The notes beneath the pieces are model-generated. The model saw nothing but the letters and a program-made list of their open reading frames with translations, was not told where the DNA came from and searched no databases. Both the position numbers and the translations under genes were made by a program. Positions 61,019 through 64,000 of a stretch of 64,000 nucleotides of DNA are shown here, one piece after another. Every line of letters starts with the position of its first letter. The stretch's first letter is position 1. Source of the stretch: Eutrophocola sp965661105 (GTDB lineage Bacteria; Pseudomonadota; Gammaproteobacteria; Pseudomonadales; Pseudohongiellaceae); the NCBI GenBank assembly GCA_965661105.1, contig CBFICR010000002.1:51260-115259 (forward strand), written 5' to 3'.

Positions 61019-61476
61019 AAGCCATTTCGAGTTTTTTTGAAGCCCACTTCAGCGACAAGGAAGAAGAAAACGAAGTCAGCACAGCTCATCGCCTGCAACT
61101 GGCCAGTGCCGCCTTGATGATTGAATTATGCAAGTCAGATCAGTCTATCGATGACATTGAAACAGACGCTCTTGTCGGTATTTTGAAAACCCGCTTTGAC
61201 CTCGACCAAAGTCAGCTTTCAGAACTCATGCTACTGGCAGAACAGGAAGCCCGTGATTCAACATCCCTTTATCAGTTCACCAGCCTGATGAATGAAAATT
61301 TTGAATATTCAGAGAAAGTTATATTGATTGGAAATATGTGGGAAGTTGCTTTTGCTGACGGGAAAATTGACCGCTATGAAGAACACCTTATACGCAAGAT
61401 AGCCGACCTGCTCTATCTCTCACATGTAGATTTTATAAAAACCAAGAAACTTGCCAGGGACAAATACGAATCCTGA
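61012..61476 (+). CDS. TerB-like (tellurite-resistance domain) protein
   Basis: A 154-aa helical protein of the TerB/DjlA-like fold. LASAALMIELCKSDQSIDDI and GNMWEVAFADGKIDRYEEHL are the two EF-hand-like acidic helices pairs of this family. No signal peptide. It is coupled to dusA (7-base overlap), an operon seen in other gammaproteobacteria. Function unknown. Confidence 0.82.
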   Translation: MLKAISSFFEAHFSDKEEENEVSTAHRLQLASAALMIELCKSDQSIDDIETDALVGILKTRFDLDQSQLSELMLLAEQEARDSTSLYQFTSLMNENFEYSEKVILIGNMWEVAFADGKIDRYEEHLIRKIADLLYLSHVDFIKTKKLARDKYES

Positions 61477-61506
61477 ACACCATTACAGGATATTTGAGCG
61501 CCAGTT

Positions 61507-61992
61507 CTAGCGACCGGCTTTCAAGGCGGAAACCAGTTCGTGGAACTCAATCCTGTTTTCATCACTGAGTGTCATCAGGGTCTGGTGTGCCTCTATTACT
61601 TTTTGCTTCAACGTGTCCTCATTTTCATCCAGTTGACGCAATTCATCAAAATTCCCCACTTTATTCAAGGGCTCTTCTACAATTTCGCAGATCAGATCAA
61701 AGCTCATACTTTTAAGAATACGAGTGATATCTGTATTGGTAGAAATAATGGTAGGACTGACATTGAAACGATTACGCAACTGGATAGCCATTTTGGCCAG
61801 TAGTCCAAGGGCGGTACTGTCTATGCCCTGGGTTTCTGTAAGGTCGACAATCATCTTGTCGAGAATGGGCTTTTTGTAGAGAGAAGAAAAATAGGCATCA
61901 AGTGCGCCACCCATAAGCACACGCACATCACCGATAAATTTCAGGATGGGAACATTGTTAACATCTGCAACCAGAATTCTGCCGTTACTCAT
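61507..61992 (-). CDS. STAS-domain anti-anti-sigma-factor-like protein
   Basis: A 161-aa protein with a STAS domain (about 1-100); the phosphorylatable Ser59 lies in GIDSTALGLLAKMAI. Residues 105-161 form a helical C-terminal extension not in the classical SpoIIAA. It is the partner of the upstream PP2C response regulator, which overlaps it by 4 bases (ATGA). The pair resembles HsbA/HsbR of Pseudomonas. Confidence 0.88.
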   Translation of the reverse strand: MSNGRILVADVNNVPILKFIGDVRVLMGGALDAYFSSLYKKPILDKMIVDLTETQGIDSTALGLLAKMAIQLRNRFNVSPTIISTNTDITRILKSMSFDLICEIVEEPLNKVGNFDELRQLDENEDTLKQKVIEAHQTLMTLSDENRIEFHELVSALKAGR

Positions 61993-63176
61993 AACCCTGT
62001 AGCACTTAGCACTGCAATATCATCGGGAACCTTAATGTCCCTGTGTAAGTGTAACCCCGTTTTCACCTGTTTAAAATCACCCTTGCATTCACTGATTACG
62101 TCAAGAATCAGGGCTTCTTTTTCAGCCATATCTTTTCCCGGCAAATACTCCAGTATGCCATCTGAAAACAGGAACAGGGCAAAGTCGTCACTCAGTGTGA
62201 TTTTTTCATTAAAGTATTCAGCTTCAGCTACCAGACCAATTGGGAAGCTTCGTTTGGCCGGTTCGAGAAATGCTGCTTTGCCGTTTTGGTAAATAATCGG
62301 TAACGGATGATGACCGGCAATACTGTATATAAGCGTATTGTCGGTATTATCCAGAATCCCCATGCAAACCGTAATATGTTTTTCCAGACCTGTATCGAGT
62401 AAATCGCGGTTTAATAACTCCATGATATGCGCCGGGGAAAATTCTCCGCCAAATCTGCCACGAATATAGTCCCTGCGCATCTGGGCTATCCGAAAGCGAA
62501 GCAGCACAGTAACAAAAGCCGACGATGATCCATGACCTGATACATCACCAATATAAAGCAGCACCTGGGACTTGGTAATAGGTTGATAATCGACAGAATC
62601 ACCGCTTAGATAAAGAGACGGGATAACCCGGTGATCAAAATGGAAGTTATTAATATCCTGGGGCGGTACCGGAAGCATTCGCATCTGCACCTGACGCCCA
62701 GCTTGCTGATCCATCTGAAAAACCTCTATGCGCTCTTCCAGTTCCTGATTTATTTCTTCCAGGTTTTTCCTGTAAAGATTATTTTGCGCAATAAGCCGGG
62801 TTCTGTTCAGACTGTTTTCTATGGAAATCAGCAACATTTCCATATCGTCCAGTGGTTTGAGCAGGTAATCGCTGACCCCCAGACGCATGGCACGGATTAT
62901 ATCGTCAGTATTTCCCTGATCACTGAGAATGATGATAGGTTGTATTGGAGATTGGGAGAAAATTTTGGAAATGGCATCAAAGCCACTATTGTCAGGAATA
63001 TTAATGTCATAAATGACCAATGCCGGACTGCAGGAATGAAAGGCATTGATGCCTTCTTCACTGGAAGCCGCCTGGACTACCCGATAACCACTATTTGAGA
63101 GGTAGGAGGCAATACTCTCCCGGACAACCGTATCGTTGTCGATTACCAATACAACAGTGTTTTCCCCATTTATCAT
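61989..63176 (-). CDS. response regulator with PP2C (SpoIIE-type) serine phosphatase domain
   Basis: A 395-aa protein. REC domain at 8-125 with acceptor Asp57 (VIYDINIPDNSG), Lys107 and acidic pair in VIDND. A coiled coil spans about 130-160. The PP2C domain (165-393) has metal ligands D193 and D196 (SGDSVDYQ), D211 (IGDVSGHGSS) and the C-terminal DDIAVLSA. When phosphorylated it should dephosphorylate the STAS partner. No HATPase_c domain is present, unlike HsbR in Pseudomonas, so the opposing kinase is elsewhere. Confidence 0.9.
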   Translation of the reverse strand: MINGENTVVLVIDNDTVVRESIASYLSNSGYRVVQAASSEEGINAFHSCSPALVIYDINIPDNSGFDAISKIFSQSPIQPIIILSDQGNTDDIIRAMRLGVSDYLLKPLDDMEMLLISIENSLNRTRLIAQNNLYRKNLEEINQELEERIEVFQMDQQAGRQVQMRMLPVPPQDINNFHFDHRVIPSLYLSGDSVDYQPITKSQVLLYIGDVSGHGSSSAFVTVLLRFRIAQMRRDYIRGRFGGEFSPAHIMELLNRDLLDTGLEKHITVCMGILDNTDNTLIYSIAGHHPLPIIYQNGKAAFLEPAKRSFPIGLVAEAEYFNEKITLSDDFALFLFSDGILEYLPGKDMAEKEALILDVISECKGDFKQVKTGLHLHRDIKVPDDIAVLSATGL

Positions 63177-63520
63177 TTACAAAAAAATCGGAGCCAGTCC
63201 GATTGACAGATAACATTCTCCAAAAAAGCGGAAAATGACTTGATTAACATTGTAAAACAGAAAAATAAGGCAAAATCGCAAGACAAAATAGTAGCTAATT
63301 AATCGGAAAATTAATAAAGAAAGTAGCTGTCTCTACAACACATATTTAACTGGTTTTATCCTGAGTCTACTCCGTGCTGGAGTTGGAAATACCTTACTCC
63401 CTTCTCACACACCGTGCAATACAAGAGCGTTAATAGTTTCACAAAATCTGCCGAATTTGGACACAAAGCATATAAATTGAGGTAGAGTATTCACAACATC
63501 GCAGTTCAGCAGGATGAGTT
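63177..63520. other. divergent region between PP2C regulator and PilZ gene
   Basis: 344 bases with no gene. A -10-like TATAAA lies at 63471-63476, about 45 bases before the PilZ start, but its -35 is poor. Nothing else is recognised. Confidence 0.4.
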
Positions 63521-63814
63521 ATGGCTTACGCTTATGAAAAGCGGGATTTTGAAAGAGTAAAAAGCAAAACCGCTGTTACTTTGTTTTTTGGCACCCCCCC
63601 CAAATCACTCGAAGGGATCTGCATAGATATCAGTGATAAAGGCCTGGGGATTGACCTGGAAAGCATTATTGCCATTGGTACGGAATGTCGGGTAAAGGTG
63701 CATGATGGCCATAAGAACAGCCAACCCTACCAGGCTCTCATCGAGATAAAAAACACTCAGGTTCTTCCCAAGGGGCGCTGCCGCGTTGGCGCACTTATCC
63801 TTGAAATGTTTTGA
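63521..63814 (+). CDS. PilZ-domain protein
   Basis: A 97-aa cyclic-di-GMP receptor-type domain. The RxxxR motif is in EKRDFERV and the D/NxSxxG motif in CIDISDKGLGID, both required for c-di-GMP binding. AGGA lies near the start ATG. It is next to the partner-switch pair, whose Pseudomonas relatives feed into c-di-GMP and motility control. 63815-64000 shows no gene. Confidence 0.9.
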   Translation: MAYAYEKRDFERVKSKTAVTLFFGTPPKSLEGICIDISDKGLGIDLESIIAIGTECRVKVHDGHKNSQPYQALIEIKNTQVLPKGRCRVGALILEMF

Positions 63815-64000
63815 AGGTGATTTGCCGCCAAACAGGCGTCACCGCCCCCTTTTGGCAGCCTGATTAAAACAATCCCTTTAGCAACCATCTCCTGGAAGAC
63901 TCTTCATTATAGAAGACTGCTGATGAATTTTCGGTTTCCGGGAGACACAAGCAGCGATAGCAATTCAGTGCTGGTCCAGCCAGACTAGAAATCATCCCAT

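Overview
This 64 kb window is a core-chromosome segment of a gammaproteobacterium, most likely a marine member of the Pseudomonadales or a close relative. The reasons are the monomeric NADP isocitrate dehydrogenase, the Pseudomonas-type order sdhCDAB-sucAB-lpd-sucCD divergent from gltA, a Vibrio/Pseudomonas-type TonB2 operon, and the block cysG-serS-(crcB)-rarA-lolA-ftsK-trxB-aat-bpt-infA-clpA-clpS-cspD, then rluE...nudJ-mnmA-hflD-purB-roxA, which follows the Pseudomonas order closely. Species cannot be named from sequence reading alone. I see no phage, insertion sequence, integron or CRISPR array.

Layout. 0.2-5.5 kb: monomeric icd, an exported predicted methyltransferase and htpG with a clear heat-shock promoter. 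5.6-10.9 kb: a minus-strand TonB2-type energy-transduction operon (DUF3450, TtpC-like, ExbB, ExbD, TonB, TPR). 11.4-22.7 kb: the TCA operon sdhCDAB-sucAB-lpdA-sucCD, in which sucB is split by a one-base frameshift inside a 12-nt tandem repeat. 23.1-24.4 kb: gltA. 24.7-25.5 kb: two CspA-like genes with long, mutually conserved leaders. 25.9-31.0 kb: five genes for exported proteins of poorly known function (Asp-rich protein, DUF6152 protein, Lys/Asp-rich protein, Tat-exported intradiol-dioxygenase-like protein, beta-propeller), with a perfect FNR/Anr box in the first divergent promoter region. 31.1-31.3 kb: tRNA-Ala and tRNA-Glu. 31.5-42.9 kb: gltX, arfB, a hydrolase, an acetyltransferase, cysG, serS, crcB, rarA, lolA, ftsK. 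43.3-50.0 kb: trxB, aat, bpt, infA, clpA, clpS, cspD (N-degron tagging and degradation, redox, translation initiation). 50.6-55.4 kb: rluE, moaCDE, nudJ, mnmA, hflD and a vapBC pair. 55.7-61.5 kb: purB, roxA, a dehydrogenase, a YceI protein, dusA, a TerB-like gene. 61.5-63.8 kb: a STAS/PP2C response-regulator partner-switching pair and a PilZ protein.

The least explained signals are not protein genes. A family of 7-bp tandem arrays (ACTTGNN, or NNCAAGT on the other strand) sits at intergenic positions at six places, usually abutting a stop codon, sometimes with a hairpin and a mirrored array. A REP-like palindrome lies next to one of them. Other notable points are the conserved csp leaders, a VapC-like toxin lacking its first catalytic aspartate, and a partner-switch module without a visible kinase. 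No wholly new protein system is evident; the heptad arrays are the best candidate for something undescribed.
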